Origin: Streptomyces coelicoflavus
Lineage (GTDB): Bacteria; Actinomycetota; Actinomycetes; Streptomycetales; Streptomycetaceae
Direction of reading: 5' to 3'
Assembly: GCF_003112555.1 (NCBI RefSeq)
Contig: NZ_BEWB01000006.1
Coordinates: 310,001 to 374,000, forward strand
DNA length: 64,000 nt
Shown one piece after another: positions 8,463 through 17,051 of the stretch (its first letter is position 1; each line of letters begins with the position of its first letter). The position numbers and the translations under genes were made by a program. The notes beneath the pieces are model-generated. The model did no database searches. It worked only from the letters and a program-made list of their open reading frames with translations, and was not told where the DNA came from.

Positions 8463-9476
8463 ATGGCCAACGATCGTCCCCGCGTGCTCTCCGGTATCCA
8501 GCCGACCTCCGGCTCGTTCCACCTCGGCAACTACCTCGGCGCCGTCCGCCAGTGGGTCGACATGCAGGACACCCACGACGCCTTCTACATGGTCGTCGAC
8601 CTGCACGCGATCACGGTCCCGCAGGACCCGAAGGAGCTGCGCCAGAACACCCGCGTCGCCGCCGCCCAGCTCCTCGCGGCCGGTCTCGACCCGGAGCGCT
8701 GCACCCTGTTCGTGCAGAGCCACGTCCCCGAGCACGCGCAGCTCGGCTGGCTGATGAACTGCATCACCGGCTTCGGCGAGGCCTCCCGGATGACGCAGTT
8801 CAAGGACAAGTCCGCCAAGCAGGGCAACGACCGCACCACCGTCGGCCTGTTCACGTACCCGATGCTGATGGTCGCCGACATCCTGCTCTACCAGGCCGAC
8901 CAGGTGCCGGTGGGCGAGGACCAGCGCCAGCACCTGGAGCTGACCCGCGACCTCGCGGACCGCTTCAACCAGACCTACGGCGACGCCTTCACCGTCCCGA
9001 CCGCGTACATCCTCAAGGAGACGGCGAAGATCTACGACCTTCAGGACCCGACCGCCAAGATGAGCAAGTCGGCGGCCACCCCGAAGGGCCTGATCAACCT
9101 GCTCGACGAGCCGAAGGCCACCGCGAAGAAGGTGAAGAGCGCGGTCACCGACACCGACACCGTCGTCCGCTTCGACCGCGAGCACAAGCCCGGCGTCAGC
9201 AACCTCCTGTCGATCTACTCCACCCTCACCGGCGCCGAGATCGCCGAGCTGGAGCAGAAGTACGAGGGCAAGGGCTACGGCGCGCTGAAGACGGACCTCG
9301 CCGACGTCGTCGTGGAGTTCGTCACCCCGTTCCGGGAGCGCACCCAGCAGTACCTGGACGACCCGGAGACGCTCGACGCGATCCTCGCCAAGGGCGCGGA
9401 GAAGGCCAGGGCCGTCGCCGCGGAGACCCTCGCCCGGGCGTACGACCGGCTGGGCCTCCTCCCCGCCAAGCACTGA
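8463..9476 (+). CDS. trpS: Tryptophanyl-tRNA synthetase
   Basis: Class I aminoacyl-tRNA synthetase charging tRNA-Trp in the cytoplasm; 337 residues, normal for the bacterial enzyme. The HIGH-like motif is FHLGNYLGAV (His about 20) and the KMSKS loop is AKMSKSAAT (about 198-206). The specificity region PVGEDQRQHLELTRDLA is also present. ATG 8463 has GGTGA just upstream; an ATG at 8454 would add three residues and cannot be excluded. Streptomycetes often carry two TrpRS; by gene context this is probably the constitutive one, not the indolmycin-resistant inducible copy, which is an inference. Confidence 0.95.
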   Translation: MANDRPRVLSGIQPTSGSFHLGNYLGAVRQWVDMQDTHDAFYMVVDLHAITVPQDPKELRQNTRVAAAQLLAAGLDPERCTLFVQSHVPEHAQLGWLMNCITGFGEASRMTQFKDKSAKQGNDRTTVGLFTYPMLMVADILLYQADQVPVGEDQRQHLELTRDLADRFNQTYGDAFTVPTAYILKETAKIYDLQDPTAKMSKSAATPKGLINLLDEPKATAKKVKSAVTDTDTVVRFDREHKPGVSNLLSIYSTLTGAEIAELEQKYEGKGYGALKTDLADVVVEFVTPFRERTQQYLDDPETLDAILAKGAEKARAVAAETLARAYDRLGLLPAKH

Positions 9477-9664
9477 CCCGCGACGCCCACCGCCGCACCG
9501 CCCGCGACCTCGCCCGGGACACCGGACCGGGCACCGTCCGTGCGCCCCGGCGTGCCGCCGTAGCGCTGCACATCACTCCGGTTGCGCCTGCCCGCGGCAC
9601 GGCGGTGGCCGTACAGTCGATATCCGGGTGTCCGGCCGAAGGACACACAACGACAGGAGACGAA

Positions 9665-10243
9665 GTGGGGACCGTAACGATCGGCGTGTCGATCGCGGTC
9701 CCGGAGCCTCACGGCAGCAAGCTCCAGCAGCTGCGCGCGGGCTTCGGCGACGCCGCCGCTCACGGCATCCCCACGCACGTCACCCTGCTGCCGCCGACCG
9801 AGGTCGACGGCGCCGCGCTGCCCGCGGTCGAGGCGCACCTCGCGGAGGTGGCGGCGCGCGGCCGGCCCTTCCCGATGCGGCTGTCCGGCACCGGCACCTT
9901 CCGCCCGCTCTCGCCCGTCGTCTTCGTCCAGGTGGTCGAGGGCGCGGCGGCCTGCTCCTGGCTGCAGAAGCGGGTGCGCGACGCGTCCGGCCCGGTCCCC
10001 CGCGAACTGCAGTTCCCGTACCACCCGCACGTCACCGTGGCGCACGGCATCGACGAGGCGGCGATGGACCGCGCCCACGAGGAGCTGTCCGACTACGAGG
10101 CCCAGTGGCCCTGCACCGGCTTCGCGCTGTACGAGCAGGGCGCCGACGCGGTCTGGCGCAAGCTGCGCGAGTTCCCCTTCGGCAGCGCCACCGTGCCCCC
10201 GCAGGCCGGACGCGTGGAGAGCGGCTCCCTGCCGACGCGGTAG
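9665..10243 (+). CDS. 2'-5' RNA ligase family / 2H phosphoesterase-like protein
   Basis: A 192-residue protein with the two H-x-T motifs that define the 2H superfamily: HVTLLPPTE (His about 38) and HPHVTVAHG (second His about 122). Such proteins hydrolyse or ligate 2',5'-linked or cyclic phosphates of RNA ends; the physiological substrate in actinobacteria is unclear. The GTG at 9665 follows AGGAGA by five bases. It lies 188 bases downstream of trpS and converges with the DprE2-like gene, leaving seven bases between the stops. Confidence 0.85.
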   Translation: MGTVTIGVSIAVPEPHGSKLQQLRAGFGDAAAHGIPTHVTLLPPTEVDGAALPAVEAHLAEVAARGRPFPMRLSGTGTFRPLSPVVFVQVVEGAAACSWLQKRVRDASGPVPRELQFPYHPHVTVAHGIDEAAMDRAHEELSDYEAQWPCTGFALYEQGADAVWRKLREFPFGSATVPPQAGRVESGSLPTR

Positions 10244-10250
10244 CCGCCCC

Positions 10251-11006
10251 CTACACCGGCAGCCGCCGGAACACCGTCCGCGGCAGATGCCGCACCGCCG
10301 CCATCACCACCCGCAGCGCCCCCGGCACCCACACCGTCTCCGAGCGCCGCCGCAGCCCCAGCTCGATCGCCGTGGCGACCGCCTCGGGGGTCGTGGCGAG
10401 CGGCGCCTCCTCCATCCCCTCGGTCATCCGCGACCGCACGAACCCGGGCCGTACGACCATGACGTGCACGCCCGTGCCGTGCAGCGCGTCGCCCAGGCCC
10501 TGCGCGAAGGCGTCCAGGCCCGCCTTGCTGGAGCCGTAGATGAAGTTGGCGCGGCGGGCCCGCTCACCGGCGACGGAGGAGAGCACCACCAGCGAGCCGT
10601 GCCCCTGCGCCTGGAGGGAGCGGGCGGCGACCAGCCCGGCCGAGACCGCGCCGGTGTAGTTGGTCTGCGCGACCCGTACGGCGTTCAGCGGCTCGCGCTC
10701 GTCGTGCGCCTGGTCGCCCAGGATGCCGAAGGCGAGCAGCACCAGGTCGATGTCGCCCTCGGCGAACACCTTGCCGAGCGCCGCCTCGTGGCCCTCGGGG
10801 TCCAGCGCGTCGAAGGCGACCGTGCGCACCTCGGCGCCGAGGTCCCGCAGCTGCCCGGCGGCCGCGTCCAGGGCGGGGGAGGGGCGCCCGGCCAGCCACA
10901 CCGTGCGGGTGCGGCGGGCCACCAGACGGCGTGCGGTGGCCAGCGCGATCTCGGACGTACCGCCGAGGACGAGGAGGGACTGGGGGAGGCCGAAGGCGTC
11001 CTTCAC
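10251..11006 (-). CDS. dprE2: SDR reductase, DprE2-like (polyprenylphospho-keto-pentose reductase)
   Basis: A 251-residue short-chain dehydrogenase with a modified nucleotide loop LVLGGTSEIALATAR (about 11-25), an Asn-Tyr-containing NYTGAV segment, and catalytic Ser/Tyr/Lys in VVLSSVAGERARRANFIYGSSKAG (Tyr about 153, Lys about 157). The GGTSEIA loop is typical of DprE2, which with DprE1 epimerises decaprenylphosphoryl-ribose to the arabinose form at the membrane. The DprE1-like gene lies immediately upstream on the same strand, 45 bases away, as in mycobacteria. Assignment to this pathway rests on the pair plus the neighbouring UbiA and PAP2 genes. Confidence 0.85.
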   Translation of the reverse strand: MKDAFGLPQSLLVLGGTSEIALATARRLVARRTRTVWLAGRPSPALDAAAGQLRDLGAEVRTVAFDALDPEGHEAALGKVFAEGDIDLVLLAFGILGDQAHDEREPLNAVRVAQTNYTGAVSAGLVAARSLQAQGHGSLVVLSSVAGERARRANFIYGSSKAGLDAFAQGLGDALHGTGVHVMVVRPGFVRSRMTEGMEEAPLATTPEAVATAIELGLRRRSETVWVPGALRVVMAAVRHLPRTVFRRLPV

Positions 11007-11051
11007 GGCTGCTCCAGACGGGTAGGGGTGGCTGGTGCGGTGGCTGGTGTG

Positions 11052-12452
11052 TCAGAGGGCGAGGCGGCGGGCCAGGTCGGAGACGAACACCCCGCGCGGG
11101 TCCAGCTCCGCGCGCAGGGCGCGGAAGTCGTCCAGGCGGGGGTACATCGCGGCGAGCAGGTCCGGGCGCAGCCGGGAGTCCTTGGCGAGGTAGACCCGGC
11201 CGCCCGCGTCCGCGACCTCCTCGTCCAGCTCGTCCAGGAACGCGCCGAGGCCGGGCAGGCCCGCCGGGATGTCCAGGGCGAGGGTCCAGCCGGGCACGGG
11301 GAAGGAGAGCCAGCCCGGGTCGGCCTCGCCGAAGCGTTTGAGGACGGCCAGGAAGGACGGGCAGCGGCGCTCGGAGATCCGCCGCACGATCGAGCGCAGG
11401 GCCTCCTCCCGGCCGTGCCCGACGACGAACTGGTACTGCACGAAGCCGCCCCGGCCGTAGACCCGGTTCCAGTGCGGGACGCCGTCCAGGGGGTGGAAGA
11501 AGGTGGAGATCCGCTGGAGCCGGCCCCGGCTCTCCCGGGGCGCCTTGCGGTACCAGAGTTCGTTGAAGAGCCCCACCGTCGTCCGGCTGAGCAGTCCGCC
11601 CGGCAGGAAGTCGGGGGGCGCGGGGAGGCGGGAGGTGCGGAAGGCCAGCGGCTCGCGTCGGGCGCGCGAGCGGGCGGGCAGCGCGTCCAGTGCCTCCAGC
11701 GGTGCGTGGTCGCCCCGGGTGAGCACCGCGCGGCCGGTCGCCCGGCCGCGTGCGAGGAGGTCGATCCAGGCGACCGAGTAGCGGTAGCGGTGGTCGGTGG
11801 CGGTCAGCCGGGCCATCAGGTCGTCCAGGTCGGCGGCGCGCTCGGTGTCGACCGACATCAGCGCCGTCCCGACCGGCTGGAGCCGCAGCGTCGCGGTGAG
11901 GATCACCCCGGTCAGGCCCATGCCGCCCGCGGTCGCGTCGAACAGGGGCGTGCCCGGCGCGACGGTGCGGACCCGGCCGTCGGCGGTGAGCAGCTCTAGG
12001 GAGAGCACGTGCCGCGAGAAGGACCCCGACACGTGGTGGTTCTTGCCGTGGATGTCCGCGCCGATCGCCCCGCCGACCGTCACGTACCGGGTGCCGGGCG
12101 TCACCGGCACGAACCAGCCCAGCGGCAGCAGCACCTCCATCAGCCGGTGCAGGGAGACCCCCGCGTCGCACAGCACGGTGCCGCCGGCGACGTCGACGGC
12201 GTGCACCCGGTCCAGGGCGGTCATGTCCAGCACGGCACCCCCGGCGTTCTGCGCCGCGTCCCCGTACGCCCGTCCCAGACCCCGCGCGATGCCGCCGCGC
12301 ACCCCGCAGTCCCGGACGGCGACGGCCGCCTCCTCGTACGTCCGGGGACGGACGACGAGCGCCCCGGTGGGCGCCGTGCGGCCCCAGCCGGTGACGGTGT
12401 CCCAGTCGGCGTCGGGGTCCCGGGCGGCGTCGGGAGCGGTGTCGGCAGACAT
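11052..12452 (-). CDS. dprE1: FAD-dependent oxidoreductase, DprE1-like
   Basis: A 466-residue FAD-binding (PCMH/ALO type) flavoprotein that would oxidise polyprenylphosphoryl-ribose to the 2-keto intermediate for DprE2. The flavin-contact motif GADIHGKNHH (His135) and the catalytic-lysine motif AKDSR (Lys424) match the mycobacterial enzyme. The benzothiazinone-target cysteine of DprE1 (GWNICVD) is replaced by alanine here (GWTLALD, Ala392). The ATG at 12452 is divergent from the PAP2 gene across a 142-base AT-richer gap; no strong Shine-Dalgarno is visible. The protein could also serve another sugar lipid, since streptomycetes lack arabinogalactan. Confidence 0.85.
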   Translation of the reverse strand: MSADTAPDAARDPDADWDTVTGWGRTAPTGALVVRPRTYEEAAVAVRDCGVRGGIARGLGRAYGDAAQNAGGAVLDMTALDRVHAVDVAGGTVLCDAGVSLHRLMEVLLPLGWFVPVTPGTRYVTVGGAIGADIHGKNHHVSGSFSRHVLSLELLTADGRVRTVAPGTPLFDATAGGMGLTGVILTATLRLQPVGTALMSVDTERAADLDDLMARLTATDHRYRYSVAWIDLLARGRATGRAVLTRGDHAPLEALDALPARSRARREPLAFRTSRLPAPPDFLPGGLLSRTTVGLFNELWYRKAPRESRGRLQRISTFFHPLDGVPHWNRVYGRGGFVQYQFVVGHGREEALRSIVRRISERRCPSFLAVLKRFGEADPGWLSFPVPGWTLALDIPAGLPGLGAFLDELDEEVADAGGRVYLAKDSRLRPDLLAAMYPRLDDFRALRAELDPRGVFVSDLARRLAL

Positions 12453-12594
12453 GGCGGTGACCGTATCGCCCCGTCCGTTCCTGAGTGAACGATTAGTTCC
12501 AAAACATTCACCGCATCCCTGAAACGGGTGATTAATGGTATGTCGCCCCGGTGTGCCCGCCTTCTCGTGCCACGGGCGTGGACAGTGAGTCCAC

Positions 12595-13101
12595 ATGGAC
12601 GACCTCGACGACATGGACCACCGGATCGTCACCGCGCTCAGGGCCTGCGGCAGCGACCCGCGCGTCGCGGGCGCGGCGCGCGCCCTGTCCTGGGCCGGGG
12701 AGCACGGCGCGCTGTGGCTCGTGGCGGGCCTCACCGCGGCCGCCGTGGACGCGCCCCGGCGCACCGCCTGGCTGCGCGGCACCGCGCTCACCGCCGGCGC
12801 CCACGTCGTCAGCATGGGCGTGAAGCGGGTCGTGCGCCGCCCCCGCCCCGCGCACGTCGTCCCGCTGGTGCGCACCGCGGGCCGGCACTCCTTCCCCAGC
12901 TCCCACGCCACGTCGGCCACCGCGGCCGCCGTCGTCTTCGGGGCACTCGGGGTGCGGGCCGCCTGGCCGCTCGCCGCCGCCGTGTGCGCCTCCCGGCTGG
13001 TCGTCGGCGTCCACTACCCCACCGACGTCGCGGCGGGCGCCGCCCTCGGCGCGCTCACGGCGCGTCTCGGCGCCGACTGGATGCGCGGAGGCACCCGTTG
13101 A
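12595..13101 (+). CDS. PAP2 phosphatase, likely polyprenylphosphoryl-pentose-5-phosphate phosphatase
   Basis: A 168-residue membrane PAP2-superfamily phosphatase with all three motifs: KRVVRRPRP (about 77-85), PSSHAT (about 100-105) and SRLVVGVHYPTD (about 131-142, His nucleophile site). Hydrophobic segments between the motifs fit a small multi-span protein. The size and the fused-overlap neighbour (UbiA transferase) match the mycobacterial phosphatase that removes the 5-phosphate after phosphoribosyl transfer. Start ATG 12595; the stop overlaps the TTG start of the next gene (TTGA), so translation is coupled. Confidence 0.85.
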   Translation: MDDLDDMDHRIVTALRACGSDPRVAGAARALSWAGEHGALWLVAGLTAAAVDAPRRTAWLRGTALTAGAHVVSMGVKRVVRRPRPAHVVPLVRTAGRHSFPSSHATSATAAAVVFGALGVRAAWPLAAAVCASRLVVGVHYPTDVAAGAALGALTARLGADWMRGGTR

Positions 13102-14063
13102 CCGACACGGCCGTCACCGACACCGCCCTCCTGACCCCACGCTCCCCGGGACCGGGGCAGGAGCCCGCACCGCCCCGCCCGGGAGGGGTCCTCGCCGGGC
13201 TGCTGCGCACCGCACGCCCCCGCCAGTGGACCAAGAACGTCCTGGTCGTCGCCGCCCCGGCCGCCGCCGGTGAGCTGTTCTCCGTCCACGCCGCGGGCCG
13301 GCTCGCGCTGGTCTTCGTCCTGTTCACCCTCTGCGCCGCCGCCGTCTACCTCGTCAACGACGCCCGCGACGCCGAGGCCGACCGCGCCCACCCCGTCAAA
13401 CGGCACCGCCCGGTCGCCGCCGGACAGGTCCCGGTCCCGCTCGCCCACGCCGTCGGCGGCGTCCTCGGCGTCCTCGCGCCCGTCGCCGCGGCCTGGCTGT
13501 GCCCCCCGCCCGTCGCGGCCCTGCTCACCGCCTACCTGGTGATGCAACTGGCGTACTGCGTCAGCCTCAAGCACGTCCTGGTCGTCGACCTCGCCGTCGT
13601 CACCACCGGCTTCCTGATGCGGGCGATGATCGGCGGACTCGCGCTCGGCATCCCGCTGTCGCGCTGGTTCCTCATCACCACCGGCTTCGGCGCCCTGTTC
13701 ATGGTCGCCGCCAAGCGCTACTCCGAAGCCGTGCGGATGGCCGGAAAGGACGGCGCCACGCGCGCGCTGCTCACCGAGTACACCACCGGCTACCTCCGCT
13801 TCGTCTGGCAGCTCGCCGCCGGGGCCGCCGTACTCGGCTACTGCCTGTGGGCCATGGAGGAGGGCGGCGTCCCGCACACCAGCGTGCTGCCCTGGCGCCA
13901 GCTCTCCGTGATCCCCTTCGTCCTCGCCGTCCTGCGCTACGCGGTCTTCGCCGACCGCGGCACCGCCGGCGAACCCGAGGACGTCGTCCTGCGCGACCGC
14001 GCCCTCGCGCTGATCGGTGCGGTCTGGCTCGCCATGTACGGGCTGGCGGTGGCCAATTGGTAG
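13098..14063 (+). CDS. UbiA-family prenyl-phosphate phosphoribosyltransferase-like membrane enzyme
   Basis: The product (321 residues) is a UbiA-superfamily intramembrane transferase. Expected aspartate motifs are VNDARDAEADRAHPVKRHRP (about 89-108) and the second-half equivalent near AAKRYSEAVR. The N-terminal TARPRQWTKNVLV is typical of decaprenyl-phosphate phosphoribosyltransferase, which moves 5-phosphoribose from PRPP to the lipid carrier. Around eight to nine hydrophobic segments follow. A TTG start overlapping the PAP2 stop is the only sensible start, since no ATG or GTG lies close. The N-terminal 35 residues are Pro/Thr-rich and probably disordered. Confidence 0.87.
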   Translation: MTDTAVTDTALLTPRSPGPGQEPAPPRPGGVLAGLLRTARPRQWTKNVLVVAAPAAAGELFSVHAAGRLALVFVLFTLCAAAVYLVNDARDAEADRAHPVKRHRPVAAGQVPVPLAHAVGGVLGVLAPVAAAWLCPPPVAALLTAYLVMQLAYCVSLKHVLVVDLAVVTTGFLMRAMIGGLALGIPLSRWFLITTGFGALFMVAAKRYSEAVRMAGKDGATRALLTEYTTGYLRFVWQLAAGAAVLGYCLWAMEEGGVPHTSVLPWRQLSVIPFVLAVLRYAVFADRGTAGEPEDVVLRDRALALIGAVWLAMYGLAVANW

Positions 14064-14530
14064 CCGACCGCCGCGAACTGCTGGGCTTCGCCTCCGCCGG
14101 GCTGCTCGCCTACGCCGTCGACCTCGCCCTCTTCACCTGCCTGCGCGGCCCGGCCGGACTCGACCCGCTCACCGCCAAGGCCCTCTCCTTCGTCGCGGGC
14201 TGCTCGGTCGCCTACGCGGGCAACGCGCTCGGCACCTACCGCCACCTCGGCCGCCCCCGGGGCCTGCGCCCCTGCGCCGTGTTCCTCGCCGTGAACGCCG
14301 CCGGCGCCGCCGTGCAGCTGCTCTGTCTGGCCGTCAGCCACTACGGCCTCGGTCTCACCTCGCAGCGCGCCGACACGGTCTCCGGAGCCGGCGTCGGCAT
14401 GCTCCTGGGCACGATCCTGCGCTTCTGGGGCACAAGGACACTGGTCTTCCGGTCCGGCGACGGACCGGGCGGCCGGACGGGATCATGGAACGGGACGAGC
14501 GGGGGCAGGGTCGGATCATGGACTGGCTGA
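14057..14530 (+). CDS. GtrA-like membrane protein
   Basis: A 157-residue GtrA-family protein with four predicted membrane spans. These proteins help flip or handle polyprenyl-phosphate sugars. The first span follows RRELLGFASAGLLAYAVD, and the family-typical FxxxRxxVF ending appears as RFWGTRTLVFRSG. The frame can only start at TTG 14057, which overlaps the UbiA stop by seven bases. The C-terminal 20 residues are Gly/Ser-rich and overlap the next start. Context makes it the candidate translocation partner for the lipid-linked pentose. Confidence 0.8.
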   Translation: MVADRRELLGFASAGLLAYAVDLALFTCLRGPAGLDPLTAKALSFVAGCSVAYAGNALGTYRHLGRPRGLRPCAVFLAVNAAGAAVQLLCLAVSHYGLGLTSQRADTVSGAGVGMLLGTILRFWGTRTLVFRSGDGPGGRTGSWNGTSGGRVGSWTG

Positions 14531-15450
14531 AGAAGCTCCCCGTCGTGGGGCCCTGGATCGCGCGCCTGATGACCACGCACGCGTGGCGCTCGTACGAACG
14601 CCTCGACCGGGTGAAGTGGTCCCGGCTGGCCGCCGCCATGACCTTCACCAGCTTCGTCGCGCTCTTCCCGCTGCTGAGCCTGGCGGCCGCCGTCGCCGCC
14701 GCCACGCTGAACAAGGAGCAGCAGGACAAGCTCCAGGACACGCTCGCCGAGCAGATCCCCGGCATCTCCGACCAGCTGAACATCCAGGGCCTCGTCGACA
14801 ACGCCGGCACCGTCGGCCTCATCGCCGCCCTCCTGCTGCTCTTCACCGGCATGGGCTGGGTCGAGGCCACCAGGGGCTGCCTGCGCGCCGTGTGGGAGCT
14901 GCCCGACGAGGAGGACAACCCGATCCTGCACCGGGTCAAGGACGCGGGCGTCCTCGTCGGCCTCGGCGGCGCGCTGCTGGTCACCGTCGGCATCTCCACC
15001 GTCGCCTCGGCGTTGGTGGGCTGGATCATCCGCACGATCGGCCTCGCCGAGGGCGGGGTCGGCGGCGTCCTGCTCTACGTCGCCGCCTTCGCCGTCGCCG
15101 TCCTCGCCGACTTCCTGCTGCTCCTCTACGTCCTGACCCTGCTCCCCGGCGTCCACCCCGAGCGCCGCCGCCTGGTGGTGGCCGCGCTGATCGGCGCGGT
15201 CGGCTTCGAACTGCTGAAGCTGCTGCTCAGCGGCTACATCCAGGGCGTCGCCGCGAAGAGCATGTACGGCGCCTTCGGCGTGCCCGTCGCCCTGCTGCTG
15301 TGGATCAACTTCACCGCCAAGCTGGTGCTGTTCTGCGCCTCCTGGACGGCGACGGGCAGCAAGGAGCAGGAACTGGGGGAGCCGGGCGACGAGGACGTCA
15401 CGGACGGGTCCGGCGGCGGACCAGGTCCGGCAGCGGCCACTTCCGGTTGA
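14518..15450 (+). CDS. YihY/UPF0761-like (formerly ribonuclease BN) membrane protein
   Basis: A 310-residue integral membrane protein with about six spans and the family features: an N-terminal amphipathic stretch WRSYERLDRVKWSRLAAAMTFTSF, then GMGWVEATRGCLRAVWELP and GAVGFELLKLLLSGYI. The family was once called RNase BN, but that activity is not supported; some members act in membrane or virulence phenotypes. I chose ATG 14518, which overlaps GtrA by 13 bases; ATG 14485 is an alternative. The last 53 bases overlap the 3' end of the convergent dac gene, an unusually long convergent overlap. Confidence 0.85.
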   Translation: MDWLKKLPVVGPWIARLMTTHAWRSYERLDRVKWSRLAAAMTFTSFVALFPLLSLAAAVAAATLNKEQQDKLQDTLAEQIPGISDQLNIQGLVDNAGTVGLIAALLLLFTGMGWVEATRGCLRAVWELPDEEDNPILHRVKDAGVLVGLGGALLVTVGISTVASALVGWIIRTIGLAEGGVGGVLLYVAAFAVAVLADFLLLLYVLTLLPGVHPERRRLVVAALIGAVGFELLKLLLSGYIQGVAAKSMYGAFGVPVALLLWINFTAKLVLFCASWTATGSKEQELGEPGDEDVTDGSGGGPGPAAATSG

Positions 15451-16684
15451 TCAGGAACGCGCCGCCGGCCAGCAGCACCAGCACCCCGGCAGTGATACCG
15501 GCCGCGATCCCGACCCCGCCGGAGCCGTCCGCGGCCGGGGCGCCCGCCACCGGCTTCGTGCCGGCCGCGCCCTTCCCGGTGCCGCCGGCCTCACCGGAGG
15601 CCCCGGCCGAGGGGCTCGCCTGAGCGGCGCTCCTCGGGCCCACCAGCTGCCCCACCGGCCGCGCCTTGCCGGCCGCCTCGAAACCCCAGTCGAAGAGGCG
15701 GGCGGTCTCCTTGTAGACCGCGTTGTGCTCGTCCTTGGCCGGGTGCATCACGGTGACGAGCAGCACCTTGCCGCCCCGCTCGGCCACGCCCGTGAAGGTG
15801 TTGCCGGCGTTGGTGGTGTAGCCGTTCTTGACGCCCGCGATGCCGGGGTAGACCTCGACGTCGTAGTCGCCGGCCAGCAGCCGGTTGGTGTTCTGGATCT
15901 CGAAGGGCTTACGGGTCGTCTTCCCCTTCTTGTCCTTCTTGGTCTCACCCGGGAACTTCGCCCGGACGGTCGACGCATACTCGCGGAAGTCCTTCTTCTG
16001 CAACCCCGACCGGGCGAACAGCGTCAGGTCGTACGCGGACGACACCTGCCCCGGCATGTCGTAGCCGTCGGGGCTGACCACGGTGGTGTCGAGGGCCTGC
16101 AACTCCTCGGCGTGCGCGTTCATGTCCGCGACGGTCTTGTCGACACCGTCGTTCATCGCGGACAGCACGTGCACCGCGTCGTTGCCGGAGCGCAGGAAGA
16201 CCCCGAGCCACAGGTCGTGGACGGTGTACGTCTCCTCCTCCTTGACGCCGACCATGCTGGACCCGGCGCCGATGCCCGCGAGGTCGGACACCTCGACCTT
16301 GTGCTTCGTGGTCTTCGGCCACTTCGGCAGCAGCGTGTCCGCGAACAGCATCTTCAGGGTGCTCGCCGGGGCCAGCCGCCAGTGCGCGTTGTGCGCGGCC
16401 AGCACGTCGCCCGACTCGGCGTCCGCGACGATCCAGGAACGGGCCGTGAGGTCCTTCGGCAGCACCGGCGCCCCGCCCGCCAGGTCCACCTGCGTTCCGG
16501 GCTTCCCCAGCCTCGCGCCGCCCACGATCGACATCGACGCCGGCGGAGTGGCCGACGGACTGGCCGACGGACTCGTGGACGGGCTCGGGGCGGCGAGCGC
16601 GGCGGGGGAGAGCAGGGCGAGCGCGGTCAGGACGGCGGAGGTGACCGTCAGGGATCGCCTGAGGGCCTTCTTGGGAGCGGGCAC
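15398..16684 (-). CDS. dacC: D-alanyl-D-alanine carboxypeptidase (serine-type penicillin-binding protein)
   Basis: Secreted, membrane-anchored peptidase S11 enzyme that trims the terminal D-Ala from peptidoglycan stem peptides. From GTG 16684 the product is 428 residues: signal peptide (about 5-32), a Pro/Ser/Thr-rich linker, the catalytic domain with ASTLK (Ser108, Lys111) and SGN (166-168), and a C-terminal membrane helix near 395-420 with a basic tail. The third motif, normally K-T/S-G, reads K-N-G (286-288). The Ser/Ala-rich stretch before the helix probably spans the wall. The upstream start is uncertain because the frame stays open for another 150 codons without a ribosome site. Confidence 0.88.
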   Translation of the reverse strand: MPAPKKALRRSLTVTSAVLTALALLSPAALAAPSPSTSPSASPSATPPASMSIVGGARLGKPGTQVDLAGGAPVLPKDLTARSWIVADAESGDVLAAHNAHWRLAPASTLKMLFADTLLPKWPKTTKHKVEVSDLAGIGAGSSMVGVKEEETYTVHDLWLGVFLRSGNDAVHVLSAMNDGVDKTVADMNAHAEELQALDTTVVSPDGYDMPGQVSSAYDLTLFARSGLQKKDFREYASTVRAKFPGETKKDKKGKTTRKPFEIQNTNRLLAGDYDVEVYPGIAGVKNGYTTNAGNTFTGVAERGGKVLLVTVMHPAKDEHNAVYKETARLFDWGFEAAGKARPVGQLVGPRSAAQASPSAGASGEAGGTGKGAAGTKPVAGAPAADGSGGVGIAAGITAGVLVLLAGGAFLINRKWPLPDLVRRRTRP

Positions 16685-16775
16685 GAGCGGAAACGTACCC
16701 CCAGTGATCGCGTCGGGCCCAGCCCCCTCCCCACCCCGCGCACGGATCCGGACAGCGTGCGGCGATACTGAAACC

Positions 16776-17015
16776 ATGAAGCTCAGCCGCCCCGTCTCCT
16801 GGTTCCTGCTCGCTTTCGGGGTGTGGAGCTGGATCATCTGGATCACTTTCGTCAAAAACCTGGTCAAGGACGGCAGCGGGCTCGCCTTCGAGGACGGCGA
16901 CCCCACGGCGTACTTCTGGGTGCACCTGCTGCTCGCGATCGTCTCCTTCGTATTGGGGACGGTCGTCGGGGTCATCGGGTTGCGCGGCGTACGCGCACTG
17001 CGCCGAACGTCATAG
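16776..17015 (+). CDS. SCO4848-family small membrane protein
   Basis: A 79-residue protein with two membrane spans (about 8-27 and 47-68). They are separated by a short acidic loop containing FEDGDPTAYFW, and the protein ends with a basic tail. It matches the conserved actinobacterial family named after SCO4848, whose function is unknown. The ATG is divergent from the carboxypeptidase gene, 91 bases away, and 36 bases upstream of the phosphoesterase start, so it probably shares a transcript with the latter. Confidence 0.85.
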   Translation: MKLSRPVSWFLLAFGVWSWIIWITFVKNLVKDGSGLAFEDGDPTAYFWVHLLLAIVSFVLGTVVGVIGLRGVRALRRTS

Positions 17016-17051
17016 GCGTCGAGGACGTCACAACCGAGGGGATACGACGGC

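Noticed and set aside
9505..9540. Terminator after trpS
   Set aside because: Only a 6-bp GCCCGG/CCGGGC stem in very GC-rich sequence with no T-run; not distinguishable from chance.
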